NCBI RefSeq assembly: GCF_036711975.1
Contig: NC_091966.1
Span: 39,191,501 to 39,255,500, forward strand
Direction: 5' to 3'
Source: Onthophagus taurus
Lineage: Eukaryota > Arthropoda > Insecta > Coleoptera > Scarabaeidae
DNA: 64,000 nt
Each line of letters begins with the position of its first letter. Within the stretch, counting starts at the first letter, position 1. Position numbers and translations under genes: made by a program. The notes beneath the pieces were generated by a model that saw only the letters and a list, made by a program, of their open reading frames with translations, searched no databases and was not told the DNA's origin. Positions 13,601 to 34,633 of this stretch are shown piece after piece.

Positions 13601-15776
13601 TACTAACACAAATATTACAGCTATACTTAACATGGATGTACATCATCTATATTATAGTTTTGACAATTGTTGGTCAGGTACTTCTGAAGAATTATCTGTG
13701 CACGACACTGACATGTCGGAAGGACCACAAGAATTTGAGGTTGATACTAAAAACACCACATGCCACAAATTGTAGATACAATTTGAAGATGAAGCTTTCG
13801 GTGAAGCTTTTAAAGACCACAATTTTGAAGATAAATCCTTTTTTGGCAGAAACAAGTAGAAGAATATTTGATACTAAGTTCTGAATTATTATACTAAGTT
13901 GTTCTATTCTGGACAATTTTGTGGGTGGAAACGCAATTCATTGAAATACAAGTATATTTATAAAATTTAGACATCATTTTCAAATTTGTGCTAGTGATAG
14001 TTCAGGTGCCGTATTCAGACTGATGTAGGATCAGACAGAATATTTATCTATATCTTAGATATTCGCAGAAATAACTGAATTAATCAAAGTGTTACGATGT
14101 TTCACTTTGAAGTTATTGAAGTTTATAGATTCCTAAAGGTAGGGTATTCTAAGAGAGAATCAATTGATATTCTTTCGAGATACCATCTTTACCAAAGAAG
14201 TACATTTCAACTTCTCAAGTAATCTACAATCATCACAACCATCATTATTGGCACTATGAGAATCCTCATATTTTATGTCATCTGCGTCTTGGTCCTTGTA
14301 TGTTTGGTTGTAAATTTTTAGAGGACATATCAGCAGTCTCTATTTTCTGATAGGAATACTAAATGGTGAAACAAGCTCTAATTTTTGAGAGGACGCTTTG
14401 CCACCTTCAAAAAGTCTTCTCTAAAAAGTTTTCTAAAACCGGGTTTTAGAGCTTTGATAAGCAACTTTTCTAGTTTTAAAAACGTATTTTATTAATTAAC
14501 AGTTATTAAAATTGCACCCGCCAGATATTTGCAATATTAATCTTGCAAATCGAGCAGGGTTAATTGGTGAACAGGATTTCTCCTAAACCGGAAGTTGAAT
14601 AATCAAATTATGACTACGATTACCTTTCTAAACTTATAAACCTAGAAAACTAAGTAAGATTTCAAAGATTTCAAATGGTGCCGATATTACTAGAAATGTT
14701 TTATTTATTGATAAAAAACATGCATAAAAATGGTTGTAAAACAGCCATCTTAAAATTTGAAGAAAGTCTGAAGACGCACGGGTAAATCCGAAACTTTCTA
14801 GTTCTAGTGTTAGTTATAGTTTCATACTAGCACTATTACTATGTAGAACTAACACTATACCTAGAACTAGAATCATTTGGGTTTAGCTGTACGTGTCTAA
14901 AGTGCGTCTGAAGACGTACGGCTAAACCCAAAACTTTCTAGTAATACACTTGCACTGTCATTAGAACTAACATTAGACCTAGAACTAGAAACATTTGGGT
15001 TGAGCCGCACGTCTCTAAAGACGGCTAAACCCGAATGATTCTAGTTCTAGGTATAGTGTTAGTTCTAGATTTACACTTGCACTGTCACTAGAACTAACAC
15101 TATACCTAGAACTAGAATCATTTGGGTTTAGCCGCACGTCTCTAAAGACGGCCGCACGTCTCTAAAGACGGCTAAACCCGAATGATTCTAGTTCTAGGTA
15201 TAGTGTTAGTTCTAGATTTACACTTGCACTGTCACTAGAACTAACACTATACCTAGAACTAGAATCATTTGGGTTTAGCCGCACGTCTTTTAAGACGGAT
15301 AAACCCGAATGATTCTAGTTCTTGGCCTAAAGTTGCATAACATTTAAAACTAGAACTAACACTAGACCTAGAACTAGCAACATTCTGGAATTGTTGTAAA
15401 ATATTCATTCTTAATTCAAATTTGTTTAGATATTAAGTACCAATACTATAATTTAATCTAATTACACTAATAACGTAAAGAAAATAAATAGTCTCTTGAG
15501 AGCAGGTCAATGTAAATTAATAAATAAGGAATCGTCGATAATCCTTGAAGGTTTTTGGGTGACAATTAACTTTTTATTTATGTTCAAGGTGAATAAACAT
15601 TAATTAAATTAATTTTTTACCTTAACTTCTCTCAAATTCATAGCTTCCTCCCAAGAATAATACTTCCTTTTCATCCTTTTAATTGCAACTTTTTCCCCGG
15701 TATCTTTTCTTTGGCCCAAAACAACTGACCCGTACGTTCCATCTCCCAATTGATGAAGCGTAATATACCTGTTCAT
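4650..15776 (-). CDS. MAK/ICK (RCK family) ciliary serine/threonine kinase, complete, 586 aa
   Basis: Seven coding exons join in frame: 15621-15776, 11578-11745, 10430-10768, 5724-5915, 5183-5673, 4885-5120 and 4650-4828 (TAG). An acceptor directly before the ATG (15778-15779) shows at least one upstream noncoding exon. The kinase domain has a glycine loop GDGTYGSV (11-18), VAIK lysine 33, HRD 123-125 with [11 protein letters not shown] 143-145, and the TDY activation motif at 157-159 typical of MAK/ICK/DYF-5. It ends with [15 protein letters not shown] long Q/N-rich disordered tail follows. The final exon carries HGRTDWAAK, resembling the conserved C-terminal GRTDW motif of this family. Known role of the family: phosphorylates ciliary substrates such as kinesin-2 and limits cilium length. 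The last exon depends on a GTTTAT donor inside exon 6. Without it the protein would end 27 bases further on with LNFKI. Intron 3 (4.5 kb) contains a complete hAT-like element. Confidence 0.93.
6132..9853. mobile_element. Nonautonomous hAT-like element filled with a satellite array
   Basis: Both ends carry imperfect 12-bp terminal inverted repeats, CAGTGGTGTCCA at the left and CAGTGTTGTCCA (read inward) at the right. They are flanked by an identical 8-bp direct repeat ATCTAGAT at 6124-6131 and 9854-9861. CAGTG ends and 8-bp duplications are typical of hAT transposons. The duplication is itself palindromic, a small caveat. A near-identical 38-bp subterminal sequence (containing 'cccttcggtcgatcttggcaag') occurs directly repeated on both sides of the array, at about 6236-6273 and 9768-9806. 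No transposase is encoded, and the interior is the tandem array listed separately. The element lies in intron 3 of the MAK-type kinase gene. Confidence 0.82.
6290..9765. repeat. 173-bp tandem satellite array, about 20 units, with 1038-bp higher-order repeat
   Basis: Units begin 'aagctctaaatcgattaaac' and recur every 173 bp (for example at 6421, 6594 and 6767). Each unit carries 'actcaaaaactaaaagcgat' and 'cattttttatttataag'. Variant markers show a higher level of order: the unit with 'cataaaacgttaataatggg' recurs 1038 bp (six units) later. Blocks at about 6930-7960 and 7968-8998 are nearly identical copies, with a third partial copy following. Units inside a block differ more from each other than the blocks do. 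Confidence 0.9.
10879..11259 (-). CDS. Open frame inside MAK intron 2, unknown product
   Basis: This is an open frame of 126 codons within the intron between kinase exons 2 and 3, on the same strand as the host gene. Its residue composition looks protein-like, e.g. [18 protein letters not shown], with a hydrophobic stretch [16 protein letters not shown] possible acceptor AG lies just upstream of the ATG codon, so it could be an exon or a remnant of a transposed gene. I recognise no family. It may be chance in AT-rich DNA. Confidence 0.25.
   Translation of the reverse strand: MVSITCYHLYISYLIRTRLYQSSAIVLISNDWRLLVNYLNRANTGNISLRIKTFNDNLYALERINKWWKTINPYCKNKMGCVIQVHALLMHFFIFFRVGEEKNNLPHEENVYLKRFVLKMLISIIN
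12185..12945. repeat. Dispersed palindromic repeat, copy A (MAK intron 1)
   Basis: This is an AT-rich repeat with internal inverted symmetry. 'tttaaaatgagtccaaa' near 12295 and 12412 is answered by 'tttggactcattttaaa' near 12683, and 'gtcaattttgacatatt' by 'aatatgtcaaaattgac' near 12720. From about 12410 to 12945 it matches 31380-31930 in direct orientation with only scattered differences. No open frame was seen. It is probably a foldback-type nonautonomous element. Confidence 0.7.
14755..15385. repeat. Tandem/inverted 'ctagttctaggtatagtgttagttctag' cluster
   Basis: Repeated blocks alternate between 'ctagttctaggtatagtgt' and its reverse complement. They are separated by 'tttgggtttagccgcacgtc' and short GTCTCTAAAGAC-like palindromes. 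At least five block pairs are visible, and two neighbouring stretches (about 15020-15165 and 15170-15290) are almost identical. Single fragments of the same family lie at about 4188-4262 and 42421-42490. No coding potential. Confidence 0.8.
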
Positions 15777-16805
15777 CCTGCAAAAGAAACCGACCCCAAC
15801 AAACTAAATTAACGAAATTAAACTTCCATATTTATTATTTTTCTTTTATTTTTAATTAATTCTTAACAATTGGATGAGTCAATTCACGTTTTTATTTGTA
15901 TCGACTGCACCTCTTGTACACCTGCATAAGGGTCTACGGTTCGAAACGCGACTGATTCACGGTTTTCACGTTTCGGTTTGTCGACATCGGCGATATCGAT
16001 TACTTTTTGAAAGAGGAAAAAAATACGCGGCATTAACTATAATATTATTATGGGGGGGTAGTAAATTTTAGGGGGTTCGTGTTTAAAATTAAATAGGTTG
16101 GATTGGGTTTGTAATGAAAACGGGGGTTACATTTATTTATGTATGCGAAGTTCCGTTCTTATTCTGTGACCTCGATCCATAACAGGGTCGTTTTTGTATT
16201 GAACATAGAAAGAATGAGAAAAAATAAGGGAGAAAAATAATGTAAATTTAGGGAGGAAATTTGTGTTGTATTGGTTTTTTAAGTGGGACACGTGGACTGT
16301 GCGTGCAGTTTCTATGTTGTTGTTACCGTAATAAAGTCTCGAAAGAAAAGAGAATCAATTTAAGTTTTAAACTGTAATTTAAAAATTAGAATTTAAAATA
16401 TTTTATATAAAAGTAGAGTGAGAACTATGGTATACAACAAAATGGTAAGAGCAAATTATGCGACGATTAATGACTCATAAATAAGAAAAAAGTTCATCAT
16501 CAGAAAACAAAATAAAAGTTTATAAGTCGATATAAACTTGTTATATAAACTTATAGTCTTGTACAGATGCGAATCGTGGGTGTTATCTTATCGGTAAAAG
16601 TTAAAAGCAAGATTAGAGCAGCAGAATTGAAATACCACTAAAATACCACTACTTGAAGGCATACTTTCTTCATCTGCACTATTACGTTTATTACTGCTCA
16701 AAAATCAGCTCATTATCAAAGATACAAGAGCCAAAAATCACAAAACTACTTTTTATCAAATTTATGCCATCCTTTTATTTATATGAAGCGTTGTGTTTAA
16801 CTTGG
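15777..16805. other. 5' flank and probable noncoding first exon region of the MAK-type kinase
   Basis: The splice acceptor beside the kinase ATG needs a 5' noncoding exon in this direction. The stretch at about 15880-16030 is richer in G+C than its surroundings (e.g. 'gtcgacatcggcgatatcg'). It contains a candidate minus-strand donor TTATGCAG|gtgtac near 15925. Its identity as the first exon is inference. The remaining sequence to 16805 is AT-rich with nothing recognised. Confidence 0.35.
16322..16335. promoter_or_regulatory. X-box-like (RFX) site upstream of the ciliary kinase
   Basis: The sequence GTTACCGTAATAAA matches the RFX X-box pattern RYYNYY-N2-RRNRAC at all positions but the last. 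RFX factors are known to drive ciliary genes, and the site is about 550 bp upstream of the MAK-type start codon. One mismatch in AT-rich DNA is weak evidence. Confidence 0.2.
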
Positions 16806-16809
16806 CTTA

Positions 16810-17990
16810 AATTAGAAGTTGATTGACTGAATCGAATCTGCAACACTTGCTCATACAGTTTTTCCAAAAGTAACGCATAGACTCTATATTACCATGATAG
16901 TCCTCAATCTTCTCGTGCAGATCATAGTTGCGAAAGTACCAAGGTGCATCGACCATGTCCCTCAGTGCTTTGTTTTGTAGTAGTTGAATGATTTGAATAT
17001 TAGTTTTACTAGCACAGGTCCAAAATTGTAGGCTGTTTAACTATACTGGCTTTAGTACTTGCTTATAAAAGAGCAGCTTATTGTGAATGGGTAACTTTCA
17101 AGTTCCTTCCAAGCAACCAGTACATTCTTTTATATTTTAGATTAAACTCTTCTTTTTTCTTTTTCACATGGGCTTTCCAGCATAGCCTTGCGTCTAAAGT
17201 GATGCCCAGGTATTTCGCTGAGTTATCATATCAGGCATCATTTATTCTGATGGGTATACGGTATTTTAATCTATTGGTGAAGTCTACATGATTTTTTCCT
17301 ATTGCCATGGTAGCTGTTTCAAGATCAGGAATATGGCTAGTGTAAAACAAGTAGAGTACTGGGCCGAGCACACTATCTTGTGGCACTACAGCCTGGATCT
17401 TTCTTAAGTTAGAATAGGCCTCCACCTGTTTTATTCTAAAATATCTTCCTGCAAGATATGATTTTACCAATTGAGAGTATTCTTGTGGCAAGATTTTATT
17501 CAATTTATGAAGTAAGCCTTCCTGCTAGACTTTATCAAAAGCCTGGGCTACATCTAGGAATATAGTTTTTAATAATATTTGTTATCCTGTGTATCTGGTC
17601 TATTGTAGAGTGGCTTTTTTTGAAGTCGAACTGGTGCGAAGGGATTAGGTTCTTTTCCTCTATTATCGGTCTTTAATCGTTTAAGAAATAGCTTTTCAAA
17701 TAATTTCGCAATTACTGGCTTGAATACTTGAATACTTCCTCAGCTTGCATTCCTGATTTAGAAATCATTATTATTTCCGCTATTTTCCACATCATCTTAA
17801 TCTAAATGTTGCGTTAATAAGATAAGTCAGTTTTACTATTCCTTTCTTTGGGAGCCGTTTAAGAATTTCTTTTGTGGTTTAATCGAATCCAGGTGCTACC
17901 TTTGGATGAATATTCGTTTTCATTTCTTCCAAAACTTCTTTTGGAGTGGTGAGTGAAATCTCGACATCCTCTTGTGTTGGTTCATTCCAA
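16810..17990 (-). mobile_element. Decayed jockey-like non-LTR retrotransposon (reverse transcriptase remnant)
   Basis: Conceptual translation in shifting frames gives reverse-transcriptase segments in the right order on the minus strand. AFDKV-like and LPQEYSQLVKSYLAGRYF segments (about 17450-17550) come first, then VVPQDSVLGPVLYLFYTSHIPDL (17330-17390; the functional motif is normally PQGS). KYLGITLDARLCWKAHVKK and FNLKYKRMYWLLGR follow (about 17110-17215). Stops and frame changes break it, so it is dead. Confidence 0.75.
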
Positions 17991-18429
17991 TCTTGTGGGT
18001 CTTCCCCTTCATTTGGTTATAAGATCAATTCCACCTGTTGTGCAAATCTCGTTGCTTTTTGTACGTCATGTCGAGACTAAATTCCATCTGCCTTTCTCAT
18101 TGGTGGGTTTTGGAGGGTTGGTAGTTTTAGACTTTTCGTGGCTTTCCACAAAGAGTAGTCAGATTTACTGTCGTTGGTTAATTCTAGTGATGGAACGAAT
18201 AGTAATTTTGCGAAACCGGATATTCGGCATCTCCTTCGGCCGGATATCCGGTTATCCGGCATATCTATGCGGCCATTACGGTTATAATTTCTGTTGCATT
18301 TCGGAAGTGATACGCTATATTGCCACATTACTGCGATATTTGAATAAAAATGAAATTAATAAGAAAGCTGATAAGATATGTCAACTTATTTGGATCGAAG
18401 ATACAAAATGAGCTTTTTTAATGCTGATT

Positions 18430-18600
18430 TAACTAACGAAGCAACTCTAAAAAGAGGATACTTTAATTAATAATTGGCGATATTTCCACAAAGATCCTTC
18501 AAGAAATAAATTTTACAGCGAATTTTGAAAGTTATCGATGAAAATTGCAACATCGAAAATTTTATCAAAACGTCAAATATCGTTTTCTCGAAAACTAAAA
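18430..18600. repeat. Isolated single unit of the 181-bp repeat family
   Basis: The sequence 'aaaaagaggatactttaattaataattgg' onward to 'cgaaaactaaaagatattt' matches one half-unit of the tandem array at 51300-53190. It lies in the same orientation, immediately beside a LINE remnant. A copy this isolated suggests dispersal of the repeat outside its array. Confidence 0.75.
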
Positions 18601-19290
18601 GATATTTTTGAAATCATGTTGGTTCTTAACTTTTGAGAAATGAATTGTCTCATGTTATATATTAATTTCATGTTTATGTAGGTTTTTTTCAAACATGCAT
18701 TGATATGATCACAGAAGCTTAGACCCTCATCAAAAATTACTCCTAAATTCTTGACTTTTTCCTTCAACTCCAGCCGTGTACCATCAAGCGCAATTTATCC
18801 TATTTTATTGATATGTAAACCATGTTGGCGAGAGTTTTCGACCAACAAATTTAAATCTTGCTGAATTTTAGCAACAACGTCCTCCACCTCTTCCACCCTA
18901 GCTGACATATATATTTGTGTATCATCCGCATAACAGTGATAATCGCAATACTGTAAACAATTTGTTAAACTGCTGACATAAACTGACAAAAAGCAAAGGT
19001 GAAAGAATTGACCCCTGAGGGCAGCCAGAACAAGGTATTCAAGAAATCAGACAAGTAACCATCAACACACACTGCCTGCTGGCGATTTGATACAAAATCC
19101 ATGATTAAGCTAATTGCCCGTGGACCCAGGCCGTTAAATTGCAATATTGCTGTATAATATTGCTGATGTTCAAACCATCCCAACCTTTTGCCTTAGATTT
19201 GATAGAACTTATTACATTCTCAATCTGGGACTCCAATACAAAATCAAATTCCGTTCCACCACTAGTTTAGTCTCTCAGGCTTCCGATGGA
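18590..19290 (-). mobile_element. Decayed CR1/jockey-like reverse transcriptase remnant
   Basis: Minus-strand segments include AISLIMDFVSNRQQAVCVDG (about 19050-19110), followed by a frame-broken PQGS region. Next come CYADDTQIYMSARVEEVEDVV, containing the YADD catalytic box (about 18870-18935), and KVKNLGVIFDEGLSFCDHIN (18700-18760). Frames shift between segments, so no intact product is possible. It differs from the element just to the left, which is closer to jockey. Confidence 0.8.
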
Positions 19291-20115
19291 ATCATCTTTG
19301 ATACACTGTATTTCTCTCTTTAATTGTTGGGTAGCATTATCCAGGGGGATTCTATTATACAAAGGAAATTCCTTTGTGAAGATGACTTTAATAATACACC
19401 TTTGTGTAGTTCCTCTCGTCCCCATATGCAAATTTGAAAAGCCGTTGCCCCAAAAAACGATATCAGACCAACGTAAGTGATTAATCTTTCTAGTTATAGG
19501 ATAGCGGTAACGTTCGGAAATCGCGTGACTTCAAGTCGTCTGCAGTTATGGGATTTATGGGTTCTTTGGGGTTCGTTGAAACTGAAAAATCTGGGGCATT
19601 GCCTTTTCAGGTCGATTTCTTTACATGTGAAAAGAACACGATGTTCAAAAAGATTTGTATCAAAAAAAATCATTTGGAATTAATTAATGTCACAATTTTT
19701 AATTAGCCACCTTGTGGTAAATACCCGTACTAAAAGAAATTTAAATAAACATAACCTATTTAAAAAGAATTATTTAACTCATAAAACTTTTTTTACAAAT
19801 AAACAAATAAGAATAATTTGAAAATGTTTAAACGAGAAACTTAGAAATATATTAATAATACAAAAACTTACTTTTCTTTTGACAAATTTGAATTTATCGA
19901 TTCTGCGATATCTTGACAACTTAGACAAACCGCGAAGCAAACGAAATTATAGGTTATGTTGATCGTGTAGCGATTCCGAATATCCTGTCAAATCCGAAAA
20001 ACTACCCCATTTTTTGGCATTTCCGAGTGCGCGAAAGACAAGGCTGTTCTTAACGCCGTCGTTGGTAAATTCATTTCTTCCAAAAATTTTGAAAAGTAAC
20101 TTAAAAGAAGAAAGT

Positions 20116-21195
20116 ATGAGTGACGTATCTAAGGTAACGCAACGTAAAGGGAAATCGAACGAAAAACCGGTCGAAAAACCCCACGAAAATAATAAAGAAG
20201 AAAAAGGCGATGAAAAAATTGTACCGTAAGTTTAATTTAATTCATTGGTGCTAGGTTTAATTTGAAATTTTTTAGAAAATTTGGACTTTTACCACGATTT
20301 CCTCACCAAAGAGTTTGGAGTAGGCTCGTTTTGGTAATCGGGATTATGATTTACGTTTATTATTATTCAACTAAAGTAAAAGTGGTAACGTTCGCTAGAC
20401 AGGGTGAAATTTTGGAGCAGCGAGGGCATAATTTTCAATGTGATGTTGATTTTGAAGAAGATTTAGTTAATTTTCCTGAGTGTACACCTGGAGCTTGTGG
20501 TCGATTTGTTTCAGATAAAATTGTTACTAGTACTGAAGCTGAAATACTCTTAAAACTTGCTAAAAAAGGTTTAGAATTAGGCGGTTCTGATGGTGGGGCC
20601 TCCGTTTTAGATTTACATTCCGGTGCTCTTTCATATGGGAGAAAATTCATCAATGTTTATTCATTAGAAAAATCAGATGAAGTATTTACTGCACCTGATT
20701 TAACCGTTTACAAAATAGTTAAAGAAAAAATAAAATATGCCATAGCACAATTATTTGATCTCCACCCAGACTTCATTTACTTAACACATCCAACATTTTT
20801 TAGTAGATTAACAAACGCTGAACCTAAGACTGAACACGACGAATACTGGCATACACATATCGATAAGGTAAAATTAAATATTTCAATTCATCATTCGTTT
20901 TAATAATTTTGATTTTTAGGATACCTACGAATCCTTTCATTATACCTCATTGTTATATCTTAACGACTACAATTACGATTTTCGAGGGGGGAGATTTGTT
21001 TTTGTTGATGGACCATTTGAAAAACGTACCAATGTTACTGTAGAACCACGTAAGGGAAGAGTTTCCATGTTCACCTCCGGCGCTGAAAATACACATTTCG
21101 TTGAACGTGTCGAATCAGGCACTAGATATGCTGTTACAATTTCTTTTACATGCGATATAACTAAATCAATTGAAGATCCTGTTATTCCAGATTAG
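20116..21195 (+). CDS. OGFOD3-like 2-oxoglutarate/Fe(II) oxygenase, type II membrane protein, 325 aa
   Basis: The exons are 20116-20225, 20276-20867 and 20920-21195, in phases 2 and 0, with standard GT-AG sites. An in-frame ATG at 20116 starts a charged, lysine-rich cytosolic tail. It is followed by a membrane anchor at residues 50-67 (VWSRLVLVIGIMIYVYYY), giving a type II topology. The C-terminal prolyl-4-hydroxylase-like domain has the iron ligands H231 and D233 (in YWHTHIDK), distal H293 (in AENTHFVERV) and R303 (GTRYAV) to bind 2-oxoglutarate. The spacing and the HYTSLLYLNDY segment match OGFOD3. Length fits the family (about 320 aa). The substrate of this family is not settled. A polyadenylation signal AATAAA lies at 21281-21286. 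The domain is intact and no key residue is missing. Confidence 0.9.
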
Positions 21196-22635
21196 AAGGA
21201 TTCATTTTATTTAACTATTAGTACTTATTCAAAGTATTATTTTTAGTTTTTATGTTATGAAGATGGTTAAATGTTGTTTGAATAAATGTAATTTGTTTTT
21301 TGACTGTTTAAAAACGTTTTTTTATTTTTTTGTTGCAGTCATAAGCATTATTTTGAGGATTTAATATAGGAATTGTAATAATAATAAGTTTATTTTTGTA
21401 ATATAAAATATTATTTAATTTACGGATGAATTCAGTTAAGTATTATTGGCCGTTGAGGTTTTCTATTGCATATAACCCATGTAAAGTCGATACGAAGTAA
21501 TTTTAAAGACCCAATGACAGATACATAACCTCAATTTGATTTTTTTTCAATTTCTTATTCAAATCGTTATTTAGCCGGGTGAAGGTATTAAAAATGATAA
21601 TCTTAGCATAGTAAGAATGGAAAATAGGCGTCCGTTGTGAGAATTAATAAAATTTTAAATGAAAATTCATAATCTCAAAATTTGAGCATTTTGAGAATGT
21701 TTCCGTTGAATCTAGAAGAAAATGATCAGATATCTGAAAAGCAATTTAAAGAAACATTAAAACTATAAGATTTCATACATAAATATAGTTATTATAAAAA
21801 TTTAAATAATATTTAATCAAATTAAATTAGTGACTTTACAAATGTTAAAGTTGGTAATACAGAAAATTTTAAAAAACGAATTTCTAGTTAATGGAATTGA
21901 CCAATCAGGAGACACTATTTTTCAATTTCAACACTAAACAAACAAAAATAAAAAATTTTAGTGTGATTTTGAACTTGAGAGAACCATAGAAAATAGCTTC
22001 GTAGAAATGCAACTCTATAAACAAAAACTTCGTAAATGGAACGCATGTGGCGCCATCTGTTGGGGATATTTTGGAATTATTCAGCTAAGAATCGAACCAC
22101 TAGAATACAGGTTGGGTTTATATATAAAAGCTCCAACCACAGAATAACTGTTTGGAAAGTGTTTGGAGCCACTATGCCACTTAACGTTCCGACTGGTTGA
22201 AAATTCCAATTCAATAATGCCACCACCTGGCCACCACATTTGAATATTACTGCATCATATTATGACATGTGAGATTGCATCTGACGAGCTTCCAACCAGT
22301 TATAACGAACGTTAGCTGAAACTGAGCTGAGACAAAGCTATAATGTCAATTATAATCTAATTGTTTAATCATACCATTATTATTTTATTATACTCTTACC
22401 GAAAAATCACTTTAAAATGACGTTTTCATCTGTCATTCTGAACAAACTTCAACTTTTAAAAGGTGAAGTTAGCAGCAAATTTAAAAATATAACACGATGT
22501 GGAATCTATACTTTTTAAATTAAAAGAATGATACTGGTAATAATTATTATTGCTGTCTCTCATCATTCCTACTATTAATAATAAAATTGTTAGTTTAATT
22601 AAATTATTTCACAATAGACGCTAATGCCATCTTAC
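21196..22635. other. Intergenic AT-rich sequence
   Basis: Apart from the polyadenylation signal of the gene to the left, nothing was recognised. No open frame resembles a protein family. Confidence 0.4.
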
Positions 22636-22639
22636 GGGA

Positions 22640-23450
22640 GACTTTCGACATACAATCAGTCCCAAGTTCTCCTATCAAAGATCCCTGGGAATCTCAATAA
22701 GACGCTATCCTTGCAGCATCGGATGCTGTAAGGAGTCTCATTACAGCACCCGTTTGAGTACTCTAATAGCTTTCATATTTTCCGTGGTAGTAATGCTAGC
22801 GGTTGTAAATACCGCAGAATTTCATACAATTTTTGTAATGCAGAACGATTCGACAACGTTTCTATTCCCTCATCATCTCATTCGCAAGTCTCTTTATACA
22901 GGACTGTAGCGACAATTTCATCATCCGTTAAAAATTCCGAAGTTGCCACATTTTCATTACAGTTTACGTAGTCTTGGGTATGATTCATTTCGGAGGTCCA
23001 ATACAACCTTTACAAATAAACTATATAAGTGTCATGTCGTCTTCTTCATTAAAAATCTTCATTGTTGACAGAGAATCCGGTTTTTTTGAAGCAAATTTTA
23101 ATCGTGGACTCGGTGATCTTTTACCACGCTTTATGAATAAAATTGATATCGTCAAGCAATGTCACTTTAATAGAAGAATTAGCGTCTATTCCTTGCACAC
23201 TTTTCAATAAAAGAGAATGAATTATCCCTTGGTCCTTGGCTGAAGTTTACTACTTGTATTCAGTGGCATAAAGATCAATCAACTAACCGATCAACTTATG
23301 GATCAAGGTGTTATCAAAATGTTAAAGGCGTATTATACTCAACATCCATTTAACCGTTTTAATCAATCCATGAATCACGATCACAACTTGTCCGTCCAAG
23401 ATTTTTGGAATAAATTTAATGTTCTCGATGCTGTAGAATCATAGGGGGGG
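22640..23450. pseudogene. Scrambled Tigger/pogo-like transposase remnant
   Basis: On the plus strand at about 23300-23440 the translation contains DQLMDQGVIKMLKAYYTQHP, followed by a KFNVLDAVESI-like segment. MDQGVI-x-LK-x-YY is a typical stretch of DDE transposases of the Tigger/pogo/Jerky group. On the minus strand at about 22790-22960 a different segment (FLTDDEIVATVLYKETCE, then a stop and ALQKLYEILRYLQP) looks like the C-terminal tail of such transposases. The two pieces are in opposite orientation, so the copy is rearranged as well as broken. Confidence 0.4.
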
Positions 23451-24960
23451 GGGCGTTTCTTCAAAAACAATGAAGGGAGTTTGCGAAAAGCTTTCTTCGG
23501 ACTTCTTTACTGATTCACCTGAAACAGTACTAGATAAACCTGTACTCGAAATAGTAGCAAGTATTGTTACTTTAGGAAAGTAAGTCGATTTGGAGCTTGA
23601 TAGCGAAGATGTCATTGCGTGAAGCTTACCCTTGACGAGCTGATTGAAATCCATCAATAAAATGAAAATGAAGAAAATAATGTTTTCTAGCACAACTGGG
23701 AAAAGCCCTAATCATTGCAAAATTGACAGAAGCACTTAATTCCATACAGAAGAGCGCGTAATGACAGTTAAAAAGAATATACAACAATCGATTGAATGTT
23801 ATCAAGAAATTTTGAAAAAGAAAAAGAATTTATGCCGCCAAACAACCATCTCCGATTTTCTAAAACCATCAAATATAAATGGTTAAATCAAGGTACATAC
23901 ACTGTGTTAATTAATTATCGTAACATACGTGACCTGTGTAATATTGGCTGTATATCTTAATATGTGGTGGTAGCTTGGATAATTTTGAATTAGTAACCAG
24001 ATGTTGACAGTTGATCGAACGTCATTGTTGTACGCTTTGTGAGTTTCCGTATTTTCTTTATTATTTATCCGTTTTTTGCTGCCTTTATATTTTTCGAAAC
24101 AGTTCTTTTTAGAACTATCGTTGTTTCTAGCGTATATTTTAAACGACTTTTAAAGTTAATGAATTGTCGCAATCGGTTTTAGGAACTTTCGTCGCGTTGC
24201 AATACCAATCTGAAATATTGGTTGCATACTTTGTCGGGTACGATAATTAATTAACACACTGTACATTGTAAAACAGTTATTAATAATTTTAAAGTTTCAT
24301 AGGGTTTAATAAATACGTTTGAATAGACGTGTTTTCAACTCGACTTACGTAATTTTCTATTACGTATCTTCGTGGTGTTACAGTATTTGCGAAAAATTAA
24401 TTTATTAAATAAATAAAATATAGGCAACACGTTCAACACAGCTGCAAATGAAGTTGCCTACAATTTTATTTATTTACTAAATTGTTATTTATTTTCGATT
24501 TTAATAATAAATAAAATGATTCAAATAAGATTCTTAATTATTTATTTTGATTATATACACCATACATATATTTTAATCGTAATGATACCAAATCACACAA
24601 AGAAAACAAATTTTTATAGTTATTATACCACCTATTCACTTCAATGAATAGAATTAAATATTTGTACAAAAATAAATAGATCAGTCCCTTAAAATTAACA
24701 CAATAAAAAAAATAAAACGAAACGAAACAGTACAAAAATAAACTAATTACTCACTATCAGCCTATCAAAAAAGAAACATCAAACTAATATTTACAATGGT
24801 TAAAACTTAAATAAAAAAACAATTAAAATAAAAACTAACAGCCGTATGAATACTAAAACAAACTACGCATAGGACTGCAATTCTTTTTGAGAGTATTTTA
24901 CGTGAAGTGGAGATTTTAGGAATGTGTGTTGACTTTAAAAACAAATTAGTATTACTTTAT
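23451..24960. other. 3' flank of the fatty acid synthase gene
   Basis: AT-rich DNA holding the likely 3' UTR of the fatty acid synthase, whose stop codon is at 24961-24963. A hairpin at 24406-24476 is listed separately. No other gene was seen. Confidence 0.4.
24406..24476. other. AT-rich hairpin
   Basis: The arm 'taaataaataaaatataggcaac' pairs with 'gttgcctacaattttatttattta' across a 24-nt loop, with about 20 paired bases and one bulged or mismatched region. It could be a small foldback repeat or a structured transcript. Nothing shows that it is processed. Confidence 0.45.

Positions 24961-34633
<9,673 letters not shown>

Noticed and set aside
13543-13916. Overlapping open frames with an acidic stretch ([19 protein letters not shown])
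   Set aside because: Possibly an old transposon or exon remnant, but stops interrupt it, no splice partners fit, and no family was recognised.
15874-16071. Plus-strand 65-codon open frame upstream of the kinase
   Set aside because: Lies in the CG-richer candidate noncoding exon of the opposite-strand kinase gene; composition is not protein-like.
18210-18280. Clustered GGATATCCGG palindromes as a regulatory site
   Set aside because: A short local palindromic cluster beside LINE remnants with no gene start nearby; more likely a transposon end, and its partner end was not found.
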